DNA of 64,000 bases from an uncultured Acetatifactor sp. (GTDB lineage: Bacteria; Bacillota; Clostridia; Lachnospirales; Lachnospiraceae): contig CANQNT010000007.1 in assembly GCA_947625255.1 (NCBI GenBank), positions 62,001 through 126,000 on the forward strand, in the 5' to 3' direction. This document shows positions 42,495 through 51,448 of this stretch, piece by piece (position 1 is the first letter of the stretch; each line of letters opens with the position of its first letter). The notes beneath the pieces are model-generated. The model made no database searches and was not told the origin of the DNA. It saw only the letters and a list, made by a program, of their open reading frames with translations. The translations under genes and the position numbers were made by a program.

Positions 42495-45400
42495 CTACCA
42501 GGTAATGCGGAATACATTGATTTTATCATCATAAGCCGCCTTTACTCCCTGAATATAGGAAATGACGGCGTTGATTTCCACGATCAGGACTCCGTCGGGA
42601 TTCAGAAAGGGCTGCCCGTTCAACAGATTCTCCTCTCCGTCCACCAGAAGATGGGTACGCCCGACCTCCGCCTGAACCGTATGGCCGCCGGAGACGATGC
42701 TGAGGATCTTCCCATCAAAGGAGAAATCAAAGGCCTGGGGACGGCCTCCATGCATGGACCGCAAAATCGGGAGAATCGGGCTATAGACACTGCCGTGATC
42801 CACCACGCTCAAAACTCCATCCGTGTTGGGCTCCTGACCGTTGACCAAAACCTTGCAATAAAGCTTATCCGCGGGCACATACTTTGCGGCATCCGCCTGA
42901 GGAATGGACTCGAATGGATATTCCGTGATCAACTCCCACGCGCCGCCCCTGGGCAGACAGATCTGAGGAGCTTCCTTCTCCAGGGCCTCATCGCTTCTGG
43001 GTATGGAGGAAAACGACAAAGATGCCGTTATCACGGCTCCGGCTTCCATACTGGCAGTTACGCGAATCTCTCCCGCTCGTCTGGTAGAACGCAGGAATAC
43101 ACGATTGAGACCACATTCCGCATAAACATAAGACTTGTGAATCACACTGTCGTCCCGTCCAAAGCCCTGAAACCGACCGCTGTTATAACCCCCCAGGAAA
43201 GTGGCCTCGCCCTGGGTTTGGAAAGTGATCTTCTGATCCGCCAAAGGACAGACTCTGCCCTGGGTATCCGTCACCTCCACATCCAAATAGGCAATATCCA
43301 CGCCGTCCGCCTGGAACCCCTGGTCACCGGTATGAAGCGTTAAGCGCAGGGCGGCAGGCTCTCCCACCGTCTCCAGCGCGTCTTTAGCCAGCAGGGTTCC
43401 GTCATAGCCATAGGCGTAAGCCTCGATTTTTCCGGACCTGGTAATGTCAATGTGAGGGAACGCAAACACAAACGTGTCCCGGGGCTGATCGCAGACCCCG
43501 ACCGGCTCTCCATTGATCCTGAGCTCCACCTTTGCAATGGCATAGCTTCCGATCACATAGACCGTCTTATCGTGGGGATTGCGGAAACCGTATTCCCCGG
43601 TTTTGCGGAACGCTCCGTCCCGGAATTCCTTTTTCGCGTAACGGTAATGATTTCCATCGTCCGCCGGATAATTCCAATGCCCCAGAATCATTACCTTGGG
43701 CACCGGCGACTGCATGGTCTGGAAAACGTAAAAACTCTGCTTACGAATCCTCACGGGATCCACACGTCCGCTCATGCGGGCGTTTTCACTATAGGCCTGT
43801 CTGCCATGCTGGGCTGAATCCGTCCAACAAAGGGCCGCCGCGGCGGAATAATAATTTTTACCGGAAGCGCCTCCGATACGGTCATGGAAAAATTCCGCAT
43901 ATCCTCTGGCGGCGCACAGGGCGAAGTCCTCCGCCGTCAGATCATAGCAGTCGCCCCCAGGCTGCTTCCGTCCCATTTTGCCCAGCCACAGATTATCATA
44001 ATCATAATCCGGCGGACTAAAATCATCCCAGACTCTCCTGGGAGATTCCTCCCGCAAATACTCCGTCTCCGTAATCGGCCCCCGGGAAGCGATAAAACCG
44101 GCCGCATGGCGGTTCAGCATGGTTCCCACATATTCCGCCTCCGCCACCACTTCCTCCGTATTGATGGTGCGGCATCCCATGAACCTGCCTCCGTCAGGAT
44201 CCAAGTGTTCTTTCAAAATGCGCATCTGGCGCATATGCTTCTGATTGATGGAATTGTTTCCGGCTTCCCAGAACCAGATGGAGGGATGATTTCGAAAGGC
44301 AAGAATCACGTCCCGCATCAGCTCCAATCTCTGATTCCACTGACGGCCAAAGTTTTCCCGCTCCTTATCACCGGCAGGCTGGGTGCAAACCACGCCATAG
44401 CGGTCAAAGGAACGAATATCCGCCGGGCTGCCCGCCACATGCATAAAACGAATATGGTTGGCGTTGCTTTCCCGGATCAGGGCCGCATCCATGTCTTTCA
44501 GCCAGTCTACGGCGGTTCCGATGGCCGCCCACTCATTGGCGGCCCGCTGGGCGTAACCGGTGAGCCAGACTCTCCGGCCATTCAGGACCAGTCCCTTTTC
44601 CCCGCTGTATTCCACCTTGCGGAACCCCGTCACAATTTCCTCCTGATCGATGACCTCTCCATCTTCCAACAGACTTACCTCTGCCCGATAAAGATAAGGA
44701 TGCTCCAAAGACCAGAAATGCATACCGGATACTTTTCCCACGGCGGAAATCACCTGGGTTTCCAGAGGCTCCCAGGAGGTAGGGGACGCCTCCTCCTCAG
44801 ACAAGGGTTCAAAACACTCCCCCACCTTGCGATAAGCATCCTGGGGAATAATGGTCTTTAAGGGACGCACGGTTTCCGGATCCGCACAAGGTACGGAAAC
44901 CGATTCGGAGGCAAAAACAGCCGCTACTGTTCCATCCGCTTTCAGGATGCGGACCCGTGTGGCCAAATGTTTCCGCGCTCCCGATTCATTGCGGACCTCC
45001 GCCTCCACATGAATAAGGCTTTCCGCCTTTTCAAAGTCAAAATCCGTGGCATACACATACGTGCCATGGGTCTTCAGATTGCTGTACAAAGGCAGTGTCA
45101 GATAAACCGCTGGCTTAATGTGTAATTTCACATTCCTGGACAAGCCGCCCACGCAAGGATTGAAATCATTACAGTTCCAGAAATAGCCCACGCCGCGATG
45201 AGCGGGCGGGACCTTGTCCATATCGGTCAGGGAACAATAAAAGCTTCCCGGCGCCGCATCCGGATGATTCGGTGTCTCCGCGCCGTAGAAATCCAGGTTC
45301 CTGGTGGAGGTGCTGTCCGTGGCGATGGCCACCAGATTTTCTTCTCCATACAAAATATAAGGAGTAATTTCCATGCCAAAGGGCGCCACTCCCGCTTCAT

Positions 45401-45752
45401 AATAACCCGCCAGATTCCCGTTGACATAAAGATAGCAGGTCTGTCTGACACCCTCGAATTCCAGAATGATTTTCCGGTTCTCACAGCCCGCGGGCAGCCG
45501 GAACCACTTCCGATAGCAGGAAAAAGTCCTCTTTTGCCCGCTTCCGGCATCCTGAATCCGATTTAAGAACAAGTCTTCGTCATTATAAGTATGGGGAAGT
45601 CCTACCTCTTTCCAGCCTTCCTCCTGATAATCCCGTTCATAAAAAGCTCTCCCACGGGAATCCCGCGTAGCCTCCAGGGCCTCCTGCAAAGGAAAGGCAT
45701 CCGCCAACTTAAAATGCCATTGATAATTAAAAGAATATAGATTGCGCTCCAT
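42495..45752 (-). CDS. glycoside hydrolase family 2 protein with an unusual acid/base motif
   Basis: The protein is 1085 residues from ATG 45752 after GGAGGAAGCGG; the frame extends upstream without a start signal. The N-terminal jelly roll (FRLPAGCENRKIILEFEGVR, TCYLYVNGNLAGYYEAGVAP), Ig-like region and TIM barrel are GH2-like. The barrel has FRNHPSIWFWEAGNNSIN, where LacZ-type enzymes have NES, so the usual acid/base Glu is Asn. The nucleophile region may be GPITETEY. The C-terminal part is a DUF4982-like beta-rich region. No signal peptide is present. Neighbours concern rhamnogalacturonan, so an exo-acting galactosidase- or uronidase-like enzyme is likely. Confidence 0.8.
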   Translation of the reverse strand: MERNLYSFNYQWHFKLADAFPLQEALEATRDSRGRAFYERDYQEEGWKEVGLPHTYNDEDLFLNRIQDAGSGQKRTFSCYRKWFRLPAGCENRKIILEFEGVRQTCYLYVNGNLAGYYEAGVAPFGMEITPYILYGEENLVAIATDSTSTRNLDFYGAETPNHPDAAPGSFYCSLTDMDKVPPAHRGVGYFWNCNDFNPCVGGLSRNVKLHIKPAVYLTLPLYSNLKTHGTYVYATDFDFEKAESLIHVEAEVRNESGARKHLATRVRILKADGTVAAVFASESVSVPCADPETVRPLKTIIPQDAYRKVGECFEPLSEEEASPTSWEPLETQVISAVGKVSGMHFWSLEHPYLYRAEVSLLEDGEVIDQEEIVTGFRKVEYSGEKGLVLNGRRVWLTGYAQRAANEWAAIGTAVDWLKDMDAALIRESNANHIRFMHVAGSPADIRSFDRYGVVCTQPAGDKERENFGRQWNQRLELMRDVILAFRNHPSIWFWEAGNNSINQKHMRQMRILKEHLDPDGGRFMGCRTINTEEVVAEAEYVGTMLNRHAAGFIASRGPITETEYLREESPRRVWDDFSPPDYDYDNLWLGKMGRKQPGGDCYDLTAEDFALCAARGYAEFFHDRIGGASGKNYYSAAAALCWTDSAQHGRQAYSENARMSGRVDPVRIRKQSFYVFQTMQSPVPKVMILGHWNYPADDGNHYRYAKKEFRDGAFRKTGEYGFRNPHDKTVYVIGSYAIAKVELRINGEPVGVCDQPRDTFVFAFPHIDITRSGKIEAYAYGYDGTLLAKDALETVGEPAALRLTLHTGDQGFQADGVDIAYLDVEVTDTQGRVCPLADQKITFQTQGEATFLGGYNSGRFQGFGRDDSVIHKSYVYAECGLNRVFLRSTRRAGEIRVTASMEAGAVITASLSFSSIPRSDEALEKEAPQICLPRGGAWELITEYPFESIPQADAAKYVPADKLYCKVLVNGQEPNTDGVLSVVDHGSVYSPILPILRSMHGGRPQAFDFSFDGKILSIVSGGHTVQAEVGRTHLLVDGEENLLNGQPFLNPDGVLIVEINAVISYIQGVKAAYDDKINVFRITW

Positions 45753-45863
45753 CCGCTTCCTCCAATTTCCTCTTTTCCTGCCAGTCTTGTTTTTCCGGCT
45801 GCCGGTTCTGACTTTTTTGTGCCTGCCTGTTTTAATCCCTTTTTCGAACACCCAGGCGCTTGC

Positions 45864-47936
45864 CTATCGCAGCCACCCTTTCAGTTCGTCCAGCCGGTCA
45901 TCCGCGTCATATTGTCTGACCAAATCAGTCAATACTTTTGCGAATACCTCGGCTCCCCTGTGCTGGAGATGGGCGTTGTCCTGACTGCCCTCAGGACGGC
46001 CCGGATATTCTCCCGCTTCCGTCCAGAGGAACAGCTTCTTACACGCCTCGCCGCCCAGGCTGGCGCAATAGTCCGTAGTGGCCTTTCCCATATCCAAAAG
46101 GACCAGATTCTCTTCCCTGGCAAATTGTATCATCGCCTCCCGATATTCTGGGAAACTGATATGAAAACAGCCGTCTGCAGAATCCTCGCAATTTCGCATG
46201 GCGATTGCCGTTACCAGAACACAGACCGCGCCTTTTTCCCGACACAAGTCCACAAAAGGTTTTAAAGAGTTTCCAAAATCTTCCGCCGCCACATAGCGCT
46301 CCGGTTTCTCCTGATAGGCATCATTGTGGGCAAACTGCGCGAACAGATAGTCGCCTTTCCGGATGCGCGCGGCGATGTCCGCCAGCCGTCCTTCCTCACG
46401 GAAGCTGCGGCTGCTGCGGCCCGCCATGGCCCGATTATCGATGATCACGTTCTCCAGTTCATAGCACATGGCCTGCTGAAAAGAACTGTCCGGAGAATGG
46501 TAGCTTTTGCAGTTCTCCGCTCCCGCAAAATTCTGATACCACACCTGTCCCCAGCCGGTCTGGGGCTCCGATCCCTTGCCATAGCTCTGCATGGTGGAAT
46601 CTCCTGCCAGGAAAATACGTTTTTTCCAATTTGTTTCAACCCCTTGTCCCGGGACCGTATGCTTCTTATCCGTTTGGTAGACTGCCAACTCCACGCTTCC
46701 TCCGGGATACAAGGTGGAATTATAAAGCCGCTTGATTTGAGGAAGCTGCTTACCCGAGGGCGGGGTCTGCAAATCATAGTCCGTCCCACTGTAGATCCAG
46801 GCCGTTTCCCGGTTATAAATAATTACTTCCTCCCGGCCTCTTCCGAAAAGATCCCCATGAAGCACGTAGCCATCGGCAGGGAACGTCACTACCGCCTCCA
46901 TCTTCCCATTATACAAGGTCGGATTTACACCGCCGCCCCTGCGGTATGCCAGAATATAATCACGTCCGTCGCCGTTCCAATTGGAAAGGGCGTCCACGAT
47001 TGTCAGCCAGCCGGGCGTCTTCCGATCCTCTTTCCACACCTCTTTGCCGTTTTCATCCAGCAGGAACATCCCGTCCTTACCGTCCCACTGTCCCTTATAA
47101 CCGTCGCCTCTCCGGATCCGGTCCAGGCCGGCCACCTGCAGTCCCTTTTCTCCCGGCAGGAACTTTCCCAGCGCGATGTGCTGGGATTCAATAGAGCCAT
47201 CATAACGCCAAAGCTCTTCCCCGTCCGCACTGTACAGGCAAGTCACGCTGCCGCCAACGGCGATTTCCAGCTTGCCGTCACCGTTCACGTCCCCTACCCA
47301 GAGGCAGTCCGCATGGTCATCCAGATCATGACAGGACCAGCGCACTTTTCCATCGTGATCCAACAGATCATAGCCGGCCATCACTTCGTCATAACCGTCC
47401 CCGTCCACGTCATAAACCCAGGGGAAGTGACCGATATTGCCCTCATGGGTCCAGAGGAGCTCAAAACGATTATTCAGCGCCCACATATGACGATAACGGT
47501 CCTTCAAAATCACGTCCGATGCCCGCTTCCCGCCGCTCAAATTCGCGATCAGGATACAGTCGTGGGCATAGGGTGCAGGAAGCTCGTGAGACTGCTTCAA
47601 TGCGCCGGTGCACCCGTCCAGAACGCAAAATCGCTTCTCCATCACGCACAAAATCTCCAGCTTGCCGTCCCCGTCCCAGTCATATATCTGTGCGGGAAAG
47701 TCCGAGCCAAAGTTTCCCGGCACTTCCATGGGCGTCCCAACCTGCCACAGCAGCTCTCCCGTCAGACGATATGCCGTCACGCAGCTCACCTGATGAGGCA
47801 CATAGCGATCATCGATGCCGCTGTTTCCCTGCACGATGACCAGCTCCATTCTTCCGTCTCCGTCAATATCCCCCAGCAGTCCCTTGCCACCCCCGGCAGC
47901 AGCGATCTCTACGGTACCGATCAGCTTTACATTCAT
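45864..47936 (-). CDS. rhamnogalacturonan lyase-like propeller fused to a CE12-type esterase
   Basis: The protein is about 690 residues. An ATG at 47936 (and one at 47942) follow AAGGAAG; the second fits spacing better. Residues 1-400 are a beta-propeller with repeated calcium-type loops (DIDGDGRMEL, DWDGDGKLEI, DVDGDGYDEV, DVNGDGKLEI), like PL11 rhamnogalacturonan lyases but shorter. Residues about 430-690 are an SGNH esterase of the rhamnogalacturonan acetylesterase type: FLAGDSTMQSYG, NRAMAGRSSRSF, QFAHND and DNAHLQHRGAEVF. Both domains together would open and deacetylate pectin backbone fragments. No signal peptide is visible, so it acts inside the cell on imported oligomers, if active. 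Confidence 0.82.
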   Translation of the reverse strand: MNVKLIGTVEIAAAGGGKGLLGDIDGDGRMELVIVQGNSGIDDRYVPHQVSCVTAYRLTGELLWQVGTPMEVPGNFGSDFPAQIYDWDGDGKLEILCVMEKRFCVLDGCTGALKQSHELPAPYAHDCILIANLSGGKRASDVILKDRYRHMWALNNRFELLWTHEGNIGHFPWVYDVDGDGYDEVMAGYDLLDHDGKVRWSCHDLDDHADCLWVGDVNGDGKLEIAVGGSVTCLYSADGEELWRYDGSIESQHIALGKFLPGEKGLQVAGLDRIRRGDGYKGQWDGKDGMFLLDENGKEVWKEDRKTPGWLTIVDALSNWNGDGRDYILAYRRGGGVNPTLYNGKMEAVVTFPADGYVLHGDLFGRGREEVIIYNRETAWIYSGTDYDLQTPPSGKQLPQIKRLYNSTLYPGGSVELAVYQTDKKHTVPGQGVETNWKKRIFLAGDSTMQSYGKGSEPQTGWGQVWYQNFAGAENCKSYHSPDSSFQQAMCYELENVIIDNRAMAGRSSRSFREEGRLADIAARIRKGDYLFAQFAHNDAYQEKPERYVAAEDFGNSLKPFVDLCREKGAVCVLVTAIAMRNCEDSADGCFHISFPEYREAMIQFAREENLVLLDMGKATTDYCASLGGEACKKLFLWTEAGEYPGRPEGSQDNAHLQHRGAEVFAKVLTDLVRQYDADDRLDELKGWLR

Positions 47937-47987
47937 CTCCATCTTCCTTAATTCATCCTCCCTTTATAAAATGCGGCATATAAACCG

Positions 47988-48653
47988 TTACAAAGCATAA
48001 ACCTTCAGATTGGAATATTCTCCGATCATCGGAGCCAGCTGGCGAAAACCGATTTTTCCTCCGCCAAGCAGGGGACCATAGGTCACACCGTCATCCATAA
48101 AACGGAAAATCTCCAGATCCTCTATGGAAAAGACTACCACGTTTCCTTTCTTTACGACGCAGATCTTGTAAGGTGCCGTCACATCCTCCACGTTGGGAAT
48201 CGGATCCCCGCCCTGCACGGTCAGATAAAAGCCATAGCTCTTCCGCAGATTACAGGTATGGAATGCCCGTTCATCCTTTTCTTTCCGCCGGAAATACGAA
48301 ACATGAAACGCGTTCATGTCTCCATGATGATACAAAGGATATTCACCCGTCCTTGGCTGAAGCCTCGGGTCGAAAAGGTCCTCTCCATTCCTCCCCCTGG
48401 CGGCAAAGAATAAAATGCTCAGTCCAGGCTCCCGAAGCGGCCGAAACTCCCATTCAATCTTCACATCCGACGGGAAATCTACCGGACACCAAAGCACATA
48501 ATTGGCCTTCTGCCCCTCATTGGCGCTCATCGCGTTCTCCATGCGCATCTTTCCCTCGGGGAACGTAATCTGCGCCTTGCCCTCCAGCACAAAGTCCTTA
48601 ATATCCTCCTCACAGGACAAAGGATTCTCATAAATCAACTTCTCTTCCATCAT
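47988..48653 (-). CDS. DUF1961 (YesU-like) protein
   Basis: The 221-residue protein has the DUF1961 pattern: VLWCPVDFPSDVKIEWEFRP, FFAARGRNGEDLFDPRL, YPLYHHGDMNAFHVSYFRR and MDDGVTYGPLLGGGKIGFRQ. The family is beta-jelly-roll like and occurs in rhamnogalacturonan clusters; in Bacillus subtilis the member YesU lies beside a rhamnogalacturonan acetylesterase and lyase. The context here is the same. The reaction is not established. It is 45 bases upstream of the lyase/esterase gene on the same strand. Confidence 0.8.
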   Translation of the reverse strand: MMEEKLIYENPLSCEEDIKDFVLEGKAQITFPEGKMRMENAMSANEGQKANYVLWCPVDFPSDVKIEWEFRPLREPGLSILFFAARGRNGEDLFDPRLQPRTGEYPLYHHGDMNAFHVSYFRRKEKDERAFHTCNLRKSYGFYLTVQGGDPIPNVEDVTAPYKICVVKKGNVVVFSIEDLEIFRFMDDGVTYGPLLGGGKIGFRQLAPMIGEYSNLKVYAL

Positions 48654-48827
48654 AAAACCGCCTTTCTCATATTTTCCTAAAACAGACTGATCTGATTTTT
48701 TGCCCTAAAACCATTCTACCACGGTTTTCTCCACAAACGCCCCTATCCTTTTTCCTTTTTTTCGTCACGTAATCGTATATTCATATTAACCACAAGCGCA
48801 ATCATCAAAAACGCCATTACGATTTTA

Positions 48828-50186
48828 TCACGTTCTGAGCGCTCCCTGGATATTGCGCTTTCTCTTCTCATTCAATCTTTCATAAATCTCTATTTCTTCC
48901 TGCGTAAAGTTTTCATATTGAATTTGTTCAAAATCACATAAAACAAACAGCATCTCCGACATGGCATTTTCCGCTTCCTGTGTCACCACATATTCTTTCA
49001 CGTTCGATTTTTGCTTATCTTCCTGCTGTTTTTCCTTTGTTCCGCTTTTTGCCCTTACCTTGTCTTTCTCCAATACCGCGATCATTTCTCTGGCAAGCAG
49101 CCTTTGGATCGATAGAGACAGCTCCTTTTTGGAAATATTTAAAATATCTTCCATCTCTTTCAATGTGCATTTTTCATGGGGTTGGCTTAAATAATACAGC
49201 AGCTTCACATCAACAGTTGTGATATCGTTTCTCAGTGCCACGATATCAAATAATTTTTCCTGCAGCTTTCTTTCCCTGTAGATATCAAAAAAGATTCCCT
49301 CCCCCTCCAGCACGCCTTCACTGACCCTCGTTCTCTCATCCCCTAACCGATAATTTCCCGGTATGCTCAAAGGAGACACACTTCCGTCACTGGCAGCATC
49401 AAACAGGAACCGATATACCTGGCCTCTTCTTTTTTCGTAATCCATGTCATCAAAAACATCTTTGTAAAAATCATTGTAGCATGCAAAAACCGTACGTTTC
49501 ATCTGAATCGTCTTTTTCATGCTGATTCCCTGTGAAACCAAAGATCCCTTTGTCTTTACATAATAATACACGGGAATCTTTAATGCATAAATTGTATTGG
49601 TATGCCGTACATATTCCAAATTAAACATAAAATCCTCACACCAGCTTATGGAATTATCCATGCTTAATTGGTAATTTTCTATGATGGAACGCTTATATAA
49701 TTTATTCCACAAAACTCCATAATAAAAATCCGCCGGTTTCTGCATCATTTTGACGGCATAGTCCACACGTGTCATAATCCCTTCTTCTTCAATACTTCCC
49801 TTTTGCGAAACACGCTCTCCAATCACCCTGTAAAAATCAGCAATCACCATATCGCATTGGTTCTCCATGGCCGCCCGCACGAAAAACCTTGTGGCGTCCG
49901 GCGTAATCCAGTCATCGCTGTCCAAAAACTGCAGATATTCCCCCCTTGCCATGGCAATTCCCAGATTGCGGGTATGGGAAACCCCCGTATTTTCTTTGTG
50001 CAGTACCCGAATCCGCTTATCCTTTTCCGCATAAGCATCACAGATCAAACCGGAAGCATCTGTGCTCCCATCATTTAATAAGATCAATTCAAAATCCTTG
50101 TATTCCTGGTTCAGGATACTGTTTATACACCTGTCGATCGTTTTCTCCGCATTGTAAATTGGAACGATAATGCTTACCAATGGCAT
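48828..50186 (-). CDS. family 2 glycosyltransferase fused to a MarR-like winged helix
   Basis: The protein is about 452 residues from ATG 50186 (AAGGAG eleven bases ahead). Residues 1-250 form a GT-A domain: LVSIIVPIYNAEKTIDRCIN, ELILLNDGSTDASG, NTGVSHTRNLGIAMARGEYL and the DxD motif FLDSDDW. Residues about 310-430 are unlike glycosyltransferases: TTVDVKLLYYLSQPHEK, LKEMEDILNISKKELSLS and IQRLLAREMIAVLEKDK, then YVVTQEAENAMSEML, resembling a MarR-type winged helix with its dimerisation helices. Such a fusion of enzyme and DNA-binding-like domain is uncommon. It may sense or control the sugar pathway, or the domain may be a non-DNA-binding module. Confidence 0.75.
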   Translation of the reverse strand: MPLVSIIVPIYNAEKTIDRCINSILNQEYKDFELILLNDGSTDASGLICDAYAEKDKRIRVLHKENTGVSHTRNLGIAMARGEYLQFLDSDDWITPDATRFFVRAAMENQCDMVIADFYRVIGERVSQKGSIEEEGIMTRVDYAVKMMQKPADFYYGVLWNKLYKRSIIENYQLSMDNSISWCEDFMFNLEYVRHTNTIYALKIPVYYYVKTKGSLVSQGISMKKTIQMKRTVFACYNDFYKDVFDDMDYEKRRGQVYRFLFDAASDGSVSPLSIPGNYRLGDERTRVSEGVLEGEGIFFDIYRERKLQEKLFDIVALRNDITTVDVKLLYYLSQPHEKCTLKEMEDILNISKKELSLSIQRLLAREMIAVLEKDKVRAKSGTKEKQQEDKQKSNVKEYVVTQEAENAMSEMLFVLCDFEQIQYENFTQEEIEIYERLNEKRKRNIQGALRT

Positions 50187-50442
50187 CTCACGATAATCTC
50201 CTTTTCTGATATTCTGCAAGCCTTCCGATACGGACATCCTCCGATGCGGCACTGTCCATATCATCCCCCATAATCATCCCATCCATTGATTTCGTTGCTG
50301 ATCATTTTCCATCCTCGATGTTTTAAGCTTTCTATTCTGATTTTCAGCCGCTTATAACATATTAAACTCTTTTTAACTTTTCTTCAACCCTAATTCGACA
50401 ATTATTGACTGAATTTATCGTTCCGTATCTCACTTTTCCCGT

Positions 50443-50491
50443 CAAAAAACACCCTCAAATAGGGTATCCGGTCCAAGATCCTACTTGAGGG
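50443..50491 (-). terminator. intrinsic terminator of the MutS-like operon
   Basis: CCCTCAAATAGG (50452-50463) pairs with CCTACTTGAGGG (50480-50491), followed on the minus strand by TGTTTTTTG. It lies about 20-70 bases past the stop of the coiled-coil gene at 50513. The 50187-50512 interval holds no gene. Confidence 0.85.
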
Positions 50492-50512
50492 CGGCATATC
50501 ATCATAAATTTT

Positions 50513-51448
50513 TCATATTTCCTTTACTTTCCGCTCCCTTGCCTCCTGCGCGGCGGTCAGACATTTCTCCGCGTCGGCGCGCATGTTCCTGAGATGTTCC
50601 AGCACCCTGCTGATTTCCCCTTTCACTTCCTCCACACGCTTCAAAGACTCTTCAATCTTCCTGAGAACTGTCCAATCCACAAACAAGCCGTCAAAAAAGT
50701 AATCCGCGAACCGCAGGAAACCGTTGATACTGACCTTCAGCCTTGCATCTATGGTTACGTCCGCCAGCTCCGTACGAAATCGGTCAAGCTCCACCTGGAG
50801 CGTTTCCACCAGCTCCTGGGCTTCATCCAACCGACCGTGCTTGACCAGGTCCGCAATCAAATCCCCTCCCAGCAGATCCCAGGCGGCCCATCGGTTCGCG
50901 CTGCCAAGCCGGTCCAGGATACGTTCCGTCGTCCCCAGGGCAGTGGCGCCGGCGCTGATCGCCTCATCAATCTCTCGAACTTCACTCGTCAGACGCGTAA
51001 TTTCTTCCTCCAGACGCAGGACTTCCTCCGCTTCCGGTGTCCCGGAAGCTTTGATGGCAGCGGCTTTCTCCTCCAGAAGCTTTGCATATCGTTTTTCACA
51101 GCCACGCAGCGAGGCTTCCTCTTCCTGATATCTGCGCAAATCCTCCTTTACGGCGGCCAGCTCCCGCACCGCCGCATCATATTTGACCGCCGCGGCACAG
51201 GCTTCCTTTTTTTCCTTATCCAGCTTCTGATCCAGCTTGCCGACCACGCGATAAAAATAATTGGCCAGACTTCGTCCTTCCAGCTGGTCTACATCCTTTT
51301 GCTCGATTTCTTTCTCCACTTCCAGACTGAGCACCTTTTGTTCCAATTCGCGCCGTTCCTCCCGCAGCCGGGACAAAAGAGTATCCAGCCGTTGTTTTCT
51401 CAGTATCTGTTCCTGCAGTCTTTGCAGTTCTCCGTTCTCCATAGCCAT
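50513..51448 (-). CDS. coiled-coil protein linked to MutS-like ATPases
   Basis: The 311-residue protein is almost entirely helical, with long coiled-coil segments rich in Glu, Lys, Arg and Leu (LLSRLREERRELEQKVLSL, then LRLEEEITRLTSEVREID). A central globular stretch has RFADYFFDGLFVDWTVLRK. No catalytic motif is visible. The ATG overlaps the stop of the second MutS-like gene (TGATG), so translation is probably coupled. It may be a structural partner of those ATPases. The function is unknown. Confidence 0.7.
   Translation of the reverse strand: MAMENGELQRLQEQILRKQRLDTLLSRLREERRELEQKVLSLEVEKEIEQKDVDQLEGRSLANYFYRVVGKLDQKLDKEKKEACAAAVKYDAAVRELAAVKEDLRRYQEEEASLRGCEKRYAKLLEEKAAAIKASGTPEAEEVLRLEEEITRLTSEVREIDEAISAGATALGTTERILDRLGSANRWAAWDLLGGDLIADLVKHGRLDEAQELVETLQVELDRFRTELADVTIDARLKVSINGFLRFADYFFDGLFVDWTVLRKIEESLKRVEEVKGEISRVLEHLRNMRADAEKCLTAAQEARERKVKEI

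Noticed and set aside
43884..44861. 325-codon plus-strand frame opposite the GH2 gene
   Set aside because: Antisense shadow without start signals or motifs.
46326..47951. 541-codon open frame on the plus strand
   Set aside because: It is antisense to the lyase/esterase gene, has no ribosome binding site and no recognisable motif.
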